A stretch of DNA of 64,000 bases, from positions 744,001 through 808,000 of the forward strand of contig NZ_CP084580.1 in NCBI RefSeq assembly GCF_021869765.1, read 5' to 3'. Shown piece after piece: positions 8,774 to 18,477 of the stretch. The translations under genes and the position numbers were made by a program. Origin of the DNA: Chryseobacterium sp. MEBOG06 (GTDB taxonomy: Bacteria; Bacteroidota; Bacteroidia; Flavobacteriales; Weeksellaceae). Every line of letters starts with the position of its first letter. The first letter of the stretch is position 1. Under the pieces are notes generated by a model. That model did not search any database. It had not been told where the DNA came from and worked only from the letters and a program-made list of their open reading frames with translations.

Positions 8774-10994
8774 TATTCTTTTTTTTATTGTAAATTGAAA
8801 AAATAAACTGGTGCATGAAATCATTATTTTCGTTGTACAGAAACTCCTCAATAATAATAGATTTTGATTTTTTAACAGTATCAATAAAAACTTTCACTAA
8901 ATCATAATTTTCAAGATTAATAGTAAGTTTATTATCAGACTGTACCCATTGTATCCATTGTGGAATCAGCCTTTTATTTCTCCATGTTCTTATTTCTGAT
9001 AATAATTGCTCTTTATTATCCATTTCATCATTTTTAAATACTGAAAATTGAGTAAACTCTTTTTCTGTAATTTTCCACCAGGCTTTTGAAAGAATTATAT
9101 TTTTATACTCAACTCTTGGTAAAAATTGATAAATTGTTTTGAGATCTCCCCAATTAAAATTAATTGCCGGTCTTATGTTCTGTCGATGAAGATCACATAA
9201 GAAGTGATAAATAGGTAGGGGATTGGCGGAATAATTATGTGAATTTGTTAAATAAGGTTTGACTTCTTTGTTTAGCTTTTTAGAACGTAAAACAATTTTA
9301 TTGTTTTTCAAAGAAATATATAAATCATCAATAGAAATTTGATTTTCTTCCGGTAAAACTGACTGAGCTAAAAAAGGAATTTCATAGGATCGCAATATAG
9401 GTCTTCTTATTACATTTCCTATTCTAGCTTCCGGAAGATGGATAATTTCTGCTGAAATATAATCTGTATTCAACTCCTGTTCTTTTTTTGCTATTATCTT
9501 GGTTAAATTTCGTACCTCTGATTTCTCTGAACAAAATCTTGCTAAAACATTAGCCGCGCTGTTTCCACCCCCTCCACTCAGAGAAAGTTTTTCCAGGTTT
9601 CTATCAGAAATAATCTCTGTTACAAAAGAAATGGTATCTGGAAGATCATCCCAATCTTCCCGAAAATTCTCAAAATCTTTATCAGATACTTCAATTTTGT
9701 ATTGATGGTTTAGTAAGGCTTCCTGAACTTTTTCATTCAGAATTTGCTGAAAAGGATCTACTTCAATTCGTACATTTGATTTTTCCTGACCATCAGAATA
9801 TTCAAGGTTTTCAATATAGGGATGTAGTCCTTTTGTTGCAATATCTTGTCTGTAACCAATCCCAATCTCAGTATCCAAAACATAAGCTAATGGCATTTCC
9901 TGTTTTTCGAACCTATCATAGAATGCTTGTTTAAAACTATTTAAGTGAATATCCTTGGGAGGAAAGGTGATTTTATTTAAAAAAGAAATTGCCTCTTTTA
10001 ATTCTTTTTTCCAGTAAGAAGGTAGAATGAACTTCTCTTTGAAATACAGATCAGTCTGAAACAGATATTTTGGATCATATTCTGCATTGAATAATTTGAT
10101 TAAGTTCTCGATATCAGAATATACCGAAACAGGATTTCCAATTTTGGTGTCTATTTCATCCAGTTTAATCTTTATAGAAGTTAAAATATCTGCTTCTTTT
10201 TTTATTCCTAATCTATTGAGTGAATCGATGATAACATCTAAGAAATCTTTTCCGGAGACTGTAGGTTCGAGCTCACTTACTAATACCTGATTGTCAATGA
10301 GTTCGTTGATGAATTCAGTAGCTTCTTCTTTTGTGATTTCTTCACTGATCAGGATACCTGAAAGCTGTTCTATTGTTTTGCCCTTACGTGTAGATTCTAA
10401 TACATCCTGTAGTTCATCAGAATGGAGGACTGATGAGATAATATAATCTCTTTTTCCATGAGTATATTCATATTCAAAATACCGGATTCTATTCCTTATT
10501 TTGTAAATACTATTGTTAGGATAGAATAGTAAACGACTTTTTATCTCTGGTATTTTTACAAGATGATTTGACAGACCAACCAGGAAATGCATGTCCAGTT
10601 TAGTTTCTCGAAAAAGATGATTGCTTGAGAGATGGTCTTTTCTAGTAAAGAGATTTATGGATGAGCTAAACTTTCCGAGACCGACCTCGGTAAATAAGCC
10701 AAATGGAATGGAGCGGGTACTCATCCGACTATAATACTTTAAAAAACTATTTTTAAGCTTTTGGTTTTCTTTATTGGGAAGATCCTGATCTGACCTGATC
10801 CACTCATTTAGTTTTCTATGAAGGTAAGGAGATGCAAGATAAATAGCCTCCTGAAAAACAGGATCTGCATATATTGATTTCAGTTCATCGATAGGAATTT
10901 CATCTTTACCTGTTATTTTCTGAAATTTCTTCCGCGAAAATAATGGGGTACGAAAAACATAGTCTTCAAAAAATTGATAAGGAAAATGAGACAT
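8766..10994 (-). CDS. Lantibiotic dehydratase glutamylation domain (LanB N-terminal)
   Basis: The 742-residue protein corresponds to the tRNA-Glu-dependent glutamylation part of class I dehydratases. The signatures are STRSIPFGLF near residue 92, ending in the GLGKF strand, and GGGGNSAANVLARF near residue 480. Its size plus the 284-residue downstream protein (about 1030 in total) equals a normal full-length LanB, which supports a split enzyme. It begins directly at the end of the oligopeptidase gene. The probable substrate is the small peptide encoded at 13204-13398. No cyclase gene follows. Confidence 0.88.
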   Translation of the reverse strand: MSHFPYQFFEDYVFRTPLFSRKKFQKITGKDEIPIDELKSIYADPVFQEAIYLASPYLHRKLNEWIRSDQDLPNKENQKLKNSFLKYYSRMSTRSIPFGLFTEVGLGKFSSSINLFTRKDHLSSNHLFRETKLDMHFLVGLSNHLVKIPEIKSRLLFYPNNSIYKIRNRIRYFEYEYTHGKRDYIISSVLHSDELQDVLESTRKGKTIEQLSGILISEEITKEEATEFINELIDNQVLVSELEPTVSGKDFLDVIIDSLNRLGIKKEADILTSIKIKLDEIDTKIGNPVSVYSDIENLIKLFNAEYDPKYLFQTDLYFKEKFILPSYWKKELKEAISFLNKITFPPKDIHLNSFKQAFYDRFEKQEMPLAYVLDTEIGIGYRQDIATKGLHPYIENLEYSDGQEKSNVRIEVDPFQQILNEKVQEALLNHQYKIEVSDKDFENFREDWDDLPDTISFVTEIISDRNLEKLSLSGGGGNSAANVLARFCSEKSEVRNLTKIIAKKEQELNTDYISAEIIHLPEARIGNVIRRPILRSYEIPFLAQSVLPEENQISIDDLYISLKNNKIVLRSKKLNKEVKPYLTNSHNYSANPLPIYHFLCDLHRQNIRPAINFNWGDLKTIYQFLPRVEYKNIILSKAWWKITEKEFTQFSVFKNDEMDNKEQLLSEIRTWRNKRLIPQWIQWVQSDNKLTINLENYDLVKVFIDTVKKSKSIIIEEFLYNENNDFMHQFIFSIYNKKKNNG

Positions 10995-13196
10995 TTATTT
11001 TTTTGTTGCTTTTAGGGGCTGATAATCCGGGTGTCCCAATTGCCAGAGAGCAAATGCAAAGATATCAGACAGATTGGAATATCTTTGGGCTACCGGAATA
11101 CTTCCGCCATGACCTCCTTCATAATCAATATTTAATAGAATAGTTTTTTTTGAATCGCTATTTGCTAATAATTTAGCTGCAAATTTGGTTGATTGCCAAG
11201 GTGCTATTCTAGGATCATTAATTCCTGCAGAGAGTAAAGTAGCAGGATATTTTTTCCCTTTTTTAATATGTTCATAAGAATCCATTTCTAGCAATCCCTT
11301 GAATTCTATCGAATCATTTGGATTACCATATTCCTTAATACTGGTTGCCTGAATACCATTATTCTCGAATCTGATAGTATTCAACACTCCTGATTCTATT
11401 ATTGCTGCCTTAAATAATTCGGGTCTCTCAGTCATGGCCCTACCGATGGCTATTCCTCCCGCACTGGCCCCCCAAATCGCAATTTTTTCAGATGATGTAA
11501 ATTTTTGACTGATCAGATATTCAGTACAAGCAATTAAATCTTTCCAGGTATTAGGCTTTTTATTTTTCTGTCCGTCAACATGCCATTGTGCTCCTTTTTC
11601 TCCTCCTCCTCTTACATGTGGAATGGCAACTATACCTCCCTGATTCACCCACAACAGATAACTTTTTGCAAAAAAAGGTACCGAAGATTCACCAAAAGCT
11701 CCATAGCAGTCTATAAGAGTGGGATTTTTACCATTTCTCTTACTATTTTTATTATAGATTATAGACAGTGGAACTTCTGTTCCATCATAAGATTTTATGG
11801 AAAGCTCTTCAACAATAATATTTTTGAATTCCGGAAAATCTATAAGAGGAACAAGATTTTCTTGGGTAAAAGTATTGGTTGATAAATTATATTTAAAACG
11901 TTGCTCATCATTGGCCCATCCTGAACAGTTAATCCATATATCTGAAAAACTCTCTCCCTTTGACTGCAGATCTACACTGCCGGCAACGTATGGTAATTTG
12001 ATGGAGATGTCTTTTCCATCCTGATACAAGTATAATTTGGCTTCAACTCCATTTTTGGTAGTAACATAATAAATGCCATCTTTTGTAATGTTGTATTGCT
12101 TTATTACTTCATCTTTTTTTTCAGGAATTAGGACCTCGGGGTTTTTAAAATCTCTTGCTGTAATACTGGTTTTGCATAATTTATAATTGGATGAATTATA
12201 TCCTGATAAAAAGTAAATATCATTTCCTGATAATCTTATTGAAAATGCCTTACTGTCTTTATCATACAATGGCTTCCAGTCTTTTTTACCCTCTAATAAA
12301 TCCTTTTTTTCAATAAAAAATGTTTTTCTAAAATTTTCTGCATCTACCAATATCCCTATGTAATACTGATCTTCCGGATTGAAAGACAATATAGCAGGAT
12401 ATTCGGTACTGCTGATTTTTAGATCAGGATTATGAGTATTTGAAAAAACATCATTAAGCTCTTTTGGGTTTTCGCCTATTTTATACAATATAGCCTGTGT
12501 GTTTTTTCTGAAGTCTTTTGACTGCAAATCGACCACGGGATAGTAGGTATAAAAAAAGCCGTTATTGTCATCCAACCATTTAATCCCTCCAACGGTGGAA
12601 GGATTTGTATTTATAATGGTTTGATGATAAATATTTTTTTTATCCACATCCATTACAATGACCTCAGACAGTTCTTTACCTCCCTGTGTTAATGAAATTG
12701 CCACTTTGCTTGCATCCCAACTGGGACTTATAAGATTGATAATAAAGTTTGCTGCTTTGGCGTTGGCTGTAGTTTTCTTTGAGGAAATGAACTCTGATGG
12801 ATCATAGAGCAAGTTTTCTTTTCCATTAAAACCATTTCTGTAATAAACTTTCGCAGTCTTTTCTCCAACATTTCTTTTTAAGTAAAAATATTTATCATTT
12901 CTTGTTACTTTTAAATCGGATATAGAATATCCTTCTCTTTTATCAAATTCTAACCTTTTATTTGAATAGTAATCCCTATTAGGTATAGAGCTGAGTACAG
13001 AAGTTGTAAAATCTGATTGAGACTTCATCCAATTGGTTACTGCAGGATCTTTTAAATTTTCTAAATTCCTGTATTCATCAATTATTTTTAATCCAAAATA
13101 GCTATCTGTAGCTGGAATGGATGGAGCATGATTATTAAATTGAGCTTTTAAGGATGTTGTTAAAAGAATAGAAATGAGAAATATTTTATACTGCAT
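10995..13196 (-). CDS. Exported prolyl oligopeptidase (S9A)
   Basis: This 733-residue serine peptidase has a signal peptide (cleaved near LTTSLKAQ), so it acts in the periplasm. A seven-bladed propeller fills about residues 70-440. The alpha/beta hydrolase domain carries the nucleophile motif GASAGG (about residue 575), the HVRGGGEKG oxyanion region, an Asp in NDPRIAPWQ and a His in YEGGHGG. It sits between the lanthipeptide precursor (seven bases upstream) and LanB. Prolyl oligopeptidases serve as leader peptidases in some class III lanthipeptide systems, so a maturation role is reasonable inference. The precursor has Pro residues in its C-terminal part. Confidence 0.9.
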   Translation of the reverse strand: MQYKIFLISILLTTSLKAQFNNHAPSIPATDSYFGLKIIDEYRNLENLKDPAVTNWMKSQSDFTTSVLSSIPNRDYYSNKRLEFDKREGYSISDLKVTRNDKYFYLKRNVGEKTAKVYYRNGFNGKENLLYDPSEFISSKKTTANAKAANFIINLISPSWDASKVAISLTQGGKELSEVIVMDVDKKNIYHQTIINTNPSTVGGIKWLDDNNGFFYTYYPVVDLQSKDFRKNTQAILYKIGENPKELNDVFSNTHNPDLKISSTEYPAILSFNPEDQYYIGILVDAENFRKTFFIEKKDLLEGKKDWKPLYDKDSKAFSIRLSGNDIYFLSGYNSSNYKLCKTSITARDFKNPEVLIPEKKDEVIKQYNITKDGIYYVTTKNGVEAKLYLYQDGKDISIKLPYVAGSVDLQSKGESFSDIWINCSGWANDEQRFKYNLSTNTFTQENLVPLIDFPEFKNIIVEELSIKSYDGTEVPLSIIYNKNSKRNGKNPTLIDCYGAFGESSVPFFAKSYLLWVNQGGIVAIPHVRGGGEKGAQWHVDGQKNKKPNTWKDLIACTEYLISQKFTSSEKIAIWGASAGGIAIGRAMTERPELFKAAIIESGVLNTIRFENNGIQATSIKEYGNPNDSIEFKGLLEMDSYEHIKKGKKYPATLLSAGINDPRIAPWQSTKFAAKLLANSDSKKTILLNIDYEGGHGGSIPVAQRYSNLSDIFAFALWQLGHPDYQPLKATKK

Positions 13197-13203
13197 GCGA
13201 AAA

Positions 13204-13398
13204 TTATTTAGTAATAGGTATCTTAGGTCCTCCTAATCCGTCATCAAGTGAGCTTCCATCATCACCATTTGCACAACCATCAATATTTTGTACAACATGT
13301 CCAGGACCACCTCCAAATACTTTGTGAAGATTATCAATTTTTGCGATTTGTAATTTTTCTAAAGATAGTTTCTTTTTTGCTTTTTTTTCATTTTTCAT
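13204..13398 (-). CDS. Class I lanthipeptide-type precursor peptide
   Basis: The product is 64 residues from the ATG complement at 13396-13398. A longer reading begins with TTG and is less likely. The Lys-rich leader contains KKLSLEKLQIAKI, the pattern typical of Bacteroidota class I lanthipeptide leaders, and is followed by a glycine stretch (FGGG). The core region has one Cys, two adjacent Ser, one Thr and many Gly, Asp and Pro. It is the first gene of the operon with the oligopeptidase and split LanB. With only one Cys it could form at most one thioether ring per chain, so it may be mainly a dehydrated peptide. Confidence 0.82.
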   Translation of the reverse strand: MKNEKKAKKKLSLEKLQIAKIDNLHKVFGGGPGHVVQNIDGCANGDDGSSLDDGLGGPKIPITK

Positions 13399-13465
13399 TT
13401 TAAATTTTTTTTTAATTGTTCGCAAATAAAGTTATTTTTTCCCTTTACTTGAAAAAAAAGGCTTC

Positions 13466-13483
13466 ATAAATTCATGAATTTAT
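13466..13483. promoter_or_regulatory. 18-bp perfect palindrome, candidate operator
   Basis: ATAAATTCATGAATTTAT is its own reverse complement. It is the only such element between the divergent lanthipeptide precursor and the AraC/TPR regulator, so it may be the regulator's binding site. The AT-rich background lowers confidence. Confidence 0.4.
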
Positions 13484-13568
13484 ATTTTTTTTGAGTATTT
13501 AATGTTTTGATTGTTAGTGTTTTAATATTGTTTTATTTAATTTTAGTGAGACTTTCATTTTTAAATAA

Positions 13569-13576
13569 TATTTTTG
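13569..13576 (+). promoter_or_regulatory. -7 box of the AraC/TPR regulator gene
   Basis: TATTTTTG matches TAnnTTTG and ends seven bases before the ATG at 13583. The transcript would therefore be almost leaderless from that ATG; a second ATG at 13592 is the alternative start. No good TTG -33 box was seen. Confidence 0.5.
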
Positions 13577-13582
13577 TAAAAA

Positions 13583-15343
13583 ATGAGGAAGATGTTTAAA
13601 ACAAGGTTGCTTTTGCTGCTGGGAGTTATTTGTAATTTATTTTTTGCACAAAAAAATAATACTGAAAATATTCCAAAGAGTGTTTTAAAAAATTATACAT
13701 ATCAGGAACTGGAAGAAAAATTCTATGAAATTCAACCGGATGATATCAATGGTAAAAGAAATATTGCGAAATCTTATCTTGAAAAAGCCAAAGATGATCA
13801 TGATGAAACTCAAATTGCCGAGGCCTATGTTATGTTGCATTTTGATGAAACTTTACCAAATGCATTAAAATATCTTGATAGTTTGCAGGTTATCACTAAA
13901 AAATCCAAAGAAATTTATTATCCGGCCAGAACCTTTTTATTAAGAGGAAATTTATATTTTAAGTTTGATAACCTCCAGGCAGCATTGAACAATTATGTAT
14001 TGGGACTAAAATATGCTAAAGAGAAAGGTAATAAAAGACAAATAGCAATGGCAAACATAAGCATTGCTTATTTAAAAAATTATATTGGGAAGCATGCCGA
14101 GACAGCTAAAACTCTTAGACATTATTTATACAATGCCGATTATCTCAATGAGGATGAACACAATCTTCTTAAACTAAATTTGGCAGACTCTTATATAGAA
14201 ATTAATAAAATGGATTCGGCATTTATATTAATACAGGAAGGGTTGAAAACCGCAAAAAAAAATAAAAGTGTTTATAGTTATTATCAAAATTTAGGGTTGT
14301 TAGGTTACTATAATTTTACATTAAAAAAATATAATATTGCAATTGAAGATTTGCAACAGTGTAAAAAATATTTTTTTTCAACAAGCTATAAAAGCAAGAG
14401 AAATCAAAATTACACTCTTCTAAACTTAGGAAGATCTTATGCCGGGCTACAGGAAAGTACCAAAGCAATAGAAAATTTTGCCAAAATTGATTCCATGGTA
14501 CTTAAAACAAACTATGTTTTTCCTGAGCTTAGAGAGGTTTATACCTATCTTATTGATTATTATAAAGAAAAGAAAGATAGAGAGAAGCAACTTTATTATG
14601 TTGAAAGATTTTTAGAAGTGGATCATGTATTAGATACTCGGTTCAGATATATCTCAAGAGAACTTCCCCGACGTTATGATACACCTAACCTGTTACAGGA
14701 AAAGGAAGCCATTATCAAAGAGCTGAAACATCGAAAAATATTCTTTTATATTGCTGTTGGTGTTTTGATAATAGTTCTTTTATTATTAATAAACTTTTAC
14801 TTTAAATACAAAAATTCTGAAAGAAAGTACAAGAAAATTGCTCAGGATTTGATCCAGTCTGTGAATGAGAATAAGATTGAAAAGGAATCTAAAATAGAGA
14901 AAGAAATAATTGCAGATGATGTATTATTACCAAAAACAGAAAATGCAACAGAGAAAACATCTAAAACTGTTTCCGAAGATATAACACAGGCTATTTTAAA
15001 AGAACTTAATATTTTTGAAAGTAAAGAGCAGTTTTTAAATAAAGGAATCACCCTTGGAACTCTTGCGAAAATGATTAAAACAAATTCTAAGTACTTATCA
15101 GAGGTAATCAATACTGATAAAGGAAAAAATTTTGCGGCCTATCTAAACGATCTTCGTATTGATTATGCGATTGGCAGATTAGCAAGAGATAGAAAGTTTC
15201 GTTCATATAAAATTCCTTTTATCGCTGAAGAACTAGGGTATAATAATGAACAAGCTTTCACTTTAGCTTTTAAAAAGAGAACTGGAACTCTTCTCTCGGT
15301 TTATTTAAGAGAAATTGAAAAGTCTGTAACATCAAATAATTAA
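13583..15343 (+). CDS. TPR-transmembrane-AraC hybrid regulator
   Basis: The 586-residue protein has an N-terminal signal sequence (ending near LFFAQ). Helical TPR repeats follow (about 60-370), then a single transmembrane segment (IAVGVLIIVLLLLINFYF, about 392-409), a linker and a C-terminal AraC-type helix-turn-helix domain (about 470-580, with IPFIAEELGYNNEQAFTLAF). This membrane-anchored layout is common in Flavobacteriia. It is divergent from the lanthipeptide operon and the likely regulator of one or both RiPP loci; that role is inference from position. Confidence 0.88.
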   Translation: MRKMFKTRLLLLLGVICNLFFAQKNNTENIPKSVLKNYTYQELEEKFYEIQPDDINGKRNIAKSYLEKAKDDHDETQIAEAYVMLHFDETLPNALKYLDSLQVITKKSKEIYYPARTFLLRGNLYFKFDNLQAALNNYVLGLKYAKEKGNKRQIAMANISIAYLKNYIGKHAETAKTLRHYLYNADYLNEDEHNLLKLNLADSYIEINKMDSAFILIQEGLKTAKKNKSVYSYYQNLGLLGYYNFTLKKYNIAIEDLQQCKKYFFSTSYKSKRNQNYTLLNLGRSYAGLQESTKAIENFAKIDSMVLKTNYVFPELREVYTYLIDYYKEKKDREKQLYYVERFLEVDHVLDTRFRYISRELPRRYDTPNLLQEKEAIIKELKHRKIFFYIAVGVLIIVLLLLINFYFKYKNSERKYKKIAQDLIQSVNENKIEKESKIEKEIIADDVLLPKTENATEKTSKTVSEDITQAILKELNIFESKEQFLNKGITLGTLAKMIKTNSKYLSEVINTDKGKNFAAYLNDLRIDYAIGRLARDRKFRSYKIPFIAEELGYNNEQAFTLAFKKRTGTLLSVYLREIEKSVTSNN

Positions 15344-15384
15344 AATTCAAAAGCTTTATATAAAAGTCTTTATTACAATTATTT

Positions 15385-15438
15385 ACGTTCCCTAGATTCA
15401 TAAATCTATTTTAATAGATTTATGAATCTAGGGAACGT
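15385..15438 (+). terminator. 54-bp near-perfect inverted repeat, probable terminator
   Basis: Two perfect 26-base arms (15385-15410 and 15413-15438) flank a two-base centre. The T-rich stretch TTTTTGTTTT begins three bases later. It follows the AraC/TPR gene by about 40 bases. The arm is far longer than ordinary terminators need. Because it is symmetrical it could also work on the other strand or be a relic of a mobile element end. Confidence 0.6.
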
Positions 15439-15720
15439 TGTTTTTGTTTTAAAAAAAATCTCCTATATGTTTGTCTCAAGAACATATGAGGAAATCAGCT
15501 GTATAATTTTAAGAGATTTAACTTCAAAATGAAGAGTTATCCCAATTACGAAAAGGAAATACTATCTGAGCATAATTTCAAAACAATAACTGTTAGGATT
15601 AAGTTTCAAAAATATCTCTTTTACTATTCAGCTTCTTTTTCTAACTAAAACATTTTGTAGTGATCAGTTGATTTCTGATTGTGATTTCAAAAATTAAATC
15701 CAAAAGTTAAAAGACTATTT
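15439..15720 (+). other. Leader region of the second RiPP locus with a 39-codon ORF
   Basis: This gene-poor stretch contains an ATG-initiated ORF at 15529-15648 (39 codons, starting MKSYPNYEKE). It has no family I recognise and no Cys. It could be a regulatory or unrelated reading frame. No clear promoter or riboswitch was identified. Confidence 0.3.
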
Positions 15721-16613
15721 ATGTATAATATACCTGCTTTCATTATTGAGGAACACCATGAAGCTTTTTTGTATGGAACTATGCATACAAAAAGCAAATA
15801 ATAGGACTTAATAACGACTTATTGCATTTTGATGATCATTCTGATATGTCTCCACCTAGGCTGAATACAGTTCTTACTTTTGATCATTTAAAAACAATTG
15901 AGAAGGTAAAAGAATTTACCTATTCAGAACTGGGAATTGCAAGTTTTATGCTTCCTGCTGTATATCTAGAAATTGTTAATAATATATTTTGGTTTAAAAT
16001 AGACAGAAAGCCAGAAGAAACTTTTGATATGTTTTTAAAATCTTATCAGGATGATGATCGATTTTTAATTACGGGAAAGAAAGAAACTTTGCTTCCTCAT
16101 CAGATTTCGAAAAGCACACAATATTATCAGTATCATAAGCTATCATTGTCGGATACAGATAAAGTTTTTACCTCAAATAAGGTACTGCTTGATATTGATT
16201 TAGATTTTTTCTCATGTATTGATAATCCCTATCATGAAAAGGATGTTGTTATTGAGATTACAGAAGAGGAATACAATAGTTTTCTTTCCAATAAATATCA
16301 TTATTTAAGATTTATCACAAATAATATTGAAGCTGTAGAAAATAAAGGAAGTTATTTTTATGTGATTAATAATCATAGGTTTATATATCCTAGTCCAAGA
16401 GAGGTATCCCAAGAAGAGATTCTCACCAGAATTAATTCTTTCAAAAATTACCTGATCACAAAAAATATTACTCCGGAGCTGATCACTATTTGCAGATCAA
16501 GATTTAGTGGATTCACTCCTGAAAATCAATGGGAATTTATTGAAAAATCTCTACTTGAAGCTCTTTCAGATGTTTATAATATTGAAACTATTCATATCAA
16601 TGAAATATCATAA
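15721..16613 (+). pseudogene. UPF0489 family peptide arginase, frameshifted
   Basis: UPF0489 proteins have an arginase-like fold. One member, OspR, converts Arg to ornithine inside a RiPP precursor. The ATG at 15721 encodes MYNIPAFIIEEHHEA and then runs into a stop after 26 codons. The main frame resumes in the next register with FVWNYAYKKQII and the metal motif HFDDHSDM, and continues to 16613. One extra T in the T6 run at 15765-15770 would restore a continuous protein of about 297 residues. The split part alone would lack the EEHHEA metal-binding segment. This is either a real inactivating indel or a homopolymer error. It overlaps the S41-like gene by 14 bases. Confidence 0.8.
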
Positions 16614-18441
16614 GTATATAATATTTATTTTTTTTATTGGGTGTTCCCTTTTAAAGTCACAGTATCATCTTAAATATCGTGACGATATGACACTGAATAT
16701 CATTTATAGCATGAGCAACAGCTTATACTTGAAAATGAAGATGCCTTTTCCCGGCTATAATGTGTATGGCGAAAAGAAAGAGGGGTATGATTTGAAGACA
16801 ATAACAGGAACAAAGACAGAAAATGATGTTGTTTACCTTCCGATTGAATTACATAATATAAATATTAAGTACCCAACGACATCTTTTATTCTTCAATATA
16901 AAACAGCTAATGTTAAAAAGTTTGATATTAATATCATTCGAAAAAGAGATACTATTAAAATTCAGAATGTTAAAAATACCGAGGATGGATATCAGTTTCC
17001 TGTGGAAAAAATTTTTTCCTCTTCAGACAATATTCTTGGTATAGAGTATAAGATTTACAAGCAAGAAGATAGTAAACCTTACGAGTTTTTTATTGGGAGA
17101 ATGGATATAGCTTATTATAACGAATACGAGGATATTTCTCCTTTTAATGCATCCTATGAGAAATTGACAGCAATACCTTCTCCCTCTGCCTTTGGGTTAT
17201 ATACGCTTTATAGTCATTATCCTAAGGAATATTTACAAAATATGGTCTTATCTAATATATCTATAGAATACCCTGATAGTTATAAAAAGGCCTTACTTCA
17301 ACTTACTGGAGATAATATTAAAAGATATTCTTTTTATGAAGAGAAAAAGATCAAGAAAAAGAATGTTGCCCAAAAATTTGAAAAATTGGCAGCTACTCTG
17401 TTAAATACTGAAATAGATGATTGTGAGCTGACCGAAAAGCTAAACAATTTTTTGTTTGAAAATTTTTACGATCCTCATTTTAAAATTAATTCCCGATGTG
17501 GGCAGGGTGAAAGAAAATTAAGCCCACTCAGGGTACAGAAGGTGAGCAAAAGGTATATTATTGTAGCCAATTTAGATTCTGGCCTTCAGCAGCAAGTTCC
17601 TTTAGGAAGTGAACTGTTATCTGTAGGAAAAAAGAAAATTTCTGATTACAAAAAAGAAAAAGATCATTATCTGAACGATAAAGTCATTGACAAGATAAAT
17701 TATTTGTTGTCAGGTAAAGTAGGAGAAGAAGTGCTTGTTCAGCTTAAATCAAATGGAGTGGAGAAAACGGTTTCCTTTAAGATAAAAGACGGATATCCGA
17801 TTCCTGATAATTTTAAGCCGAAACAGGGGCAGTTTAAAGTTACGGATGCCGTCAGCTATTTTAAGATCAATTTATTTTCAAGAGAAATACCAACACTTTT
17901 TGTTAATCATCTTAAAGAAATTAATGCCTCAAAAGGATTAGTTATTGATTTGAGGGGAAATGGAGGAGGAGAAGGAAATGAAGGAGCACGATTACTCTCC
18001 TACATGATCAATAAAGATTTCAAATATACAGATATCCTTAATAGAGATACTAAGAATTTGGACTCTTTAGTGGTATCAACGAATGCAGCTCTTTTTTCGG
18101 TTGATGAAAACAAAAAAATAATAGTACTGGTGGATCACAATACAGCATGTGCGGCAGAATTATTTGTACGTGCGTTAAAGGAGAATAGAAAAAGGGTGAC
18201 TGTAATAGGAAGAGAACGAAGCGCTGGATCCATCACGCCTACCTATAACATTACTTTTGGTGATAAATATAAAACAACATTATTGACTGGAAGTTATGCT
18301 CCCTATAAATATGTCCTAAAAAATCCCAAAAATGTGGGTATTGAACCGGATATAATGGTTGATATAAATGATGTATATGATTTACAACCCTATAATGATA
18401 AGGTTTTCACAGAGGCAGTAAAGGTAGTTACAGTACCATGA
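16600..18441 (+). CDS. S41-family peptidase homologue with Cys at the nucleophile position
   Basis: The product is 613 residues from the ATG at 16600, which overlaps the UPF0489 stop; an upstream reading in the same frame is probably spurious. A signal peptide is evident (IIFIFFIGCSLLKSQ), so the protein acts in the envelope. A PDZ-like segment (about 325-415) precedes the S41 protease core with VIDLRGNGGG and GSITPTYNI. The usual Ser in the family's SAxE-type motif is replaced by Cys in NTACAAELF, codon TGT. It could be a Cys-nucleophile variant or an inactive scaffold. Its place between the arginase and the precursors suggests leader removal or clearance of the peptide product. Confidence 0.8.
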   Translation: MKYHKYIIFIFFIGCSLLKSQYHLKYRDDMTLNIIYSMSNSLYLKMKMPFPGYNVYGEKKEGYDLKTITGTKTENDVVYLPIELHNINIKYPTTSFILQYKTANVKKFDINIIRKRDTIKIQNVKNTEDGYQFPVEKIFSSSDNILGIEYKIYKQEDSKPYEFFIGRMDIAYYNEYEDISPFNASYEKLTAIPSPSAFGLYTLYSHYPKEYLQNMVLSNISIEYPDSYKKALLQLTGDNIKRYSFYEEKKIKKKNVAQKFEKLAATLLNTEIDDCELTEKLNNFLFENFYDPHFKINSRCGQGERKLSPLRVQKVSKRYIIVANLDSGLQQQVPLGSELLSVGKKKISDYKKEKDHYLNDKVIDKINYLLSGKVGEEVLVQLKSNGVEKTVSFKIKDGYPIPDNFKPKQGQFKVTDAVSYFKINLFSREIPTLFVNHLKEINASKGLVIDLRGNGGGEGNEGARLLSYMINKDFKYTDILNRDTKNLDSLVVSTNAALFSVDENKKIIVLVDHNTACAAELFVRALKENRKRVTVIGRERSAGSITPTYNITFGDKYKTTLLTGSYAPYKYVLKNPKNVGIEPDIMVDINDVYDLQPYNDKVFTEAVKVVTVP

Positions 18442-18477
18442 GAAAAAAAATAAAAATTAGTATAAACTCAATACATA

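Noticed and set aside
15439..15720. Riboswitch upstream of the arginase gene
   Set aside because: No conserved riboswitch core or anti-terminator pairing could be found by eye; only a tiny ORF and AT-rich sequence are present.
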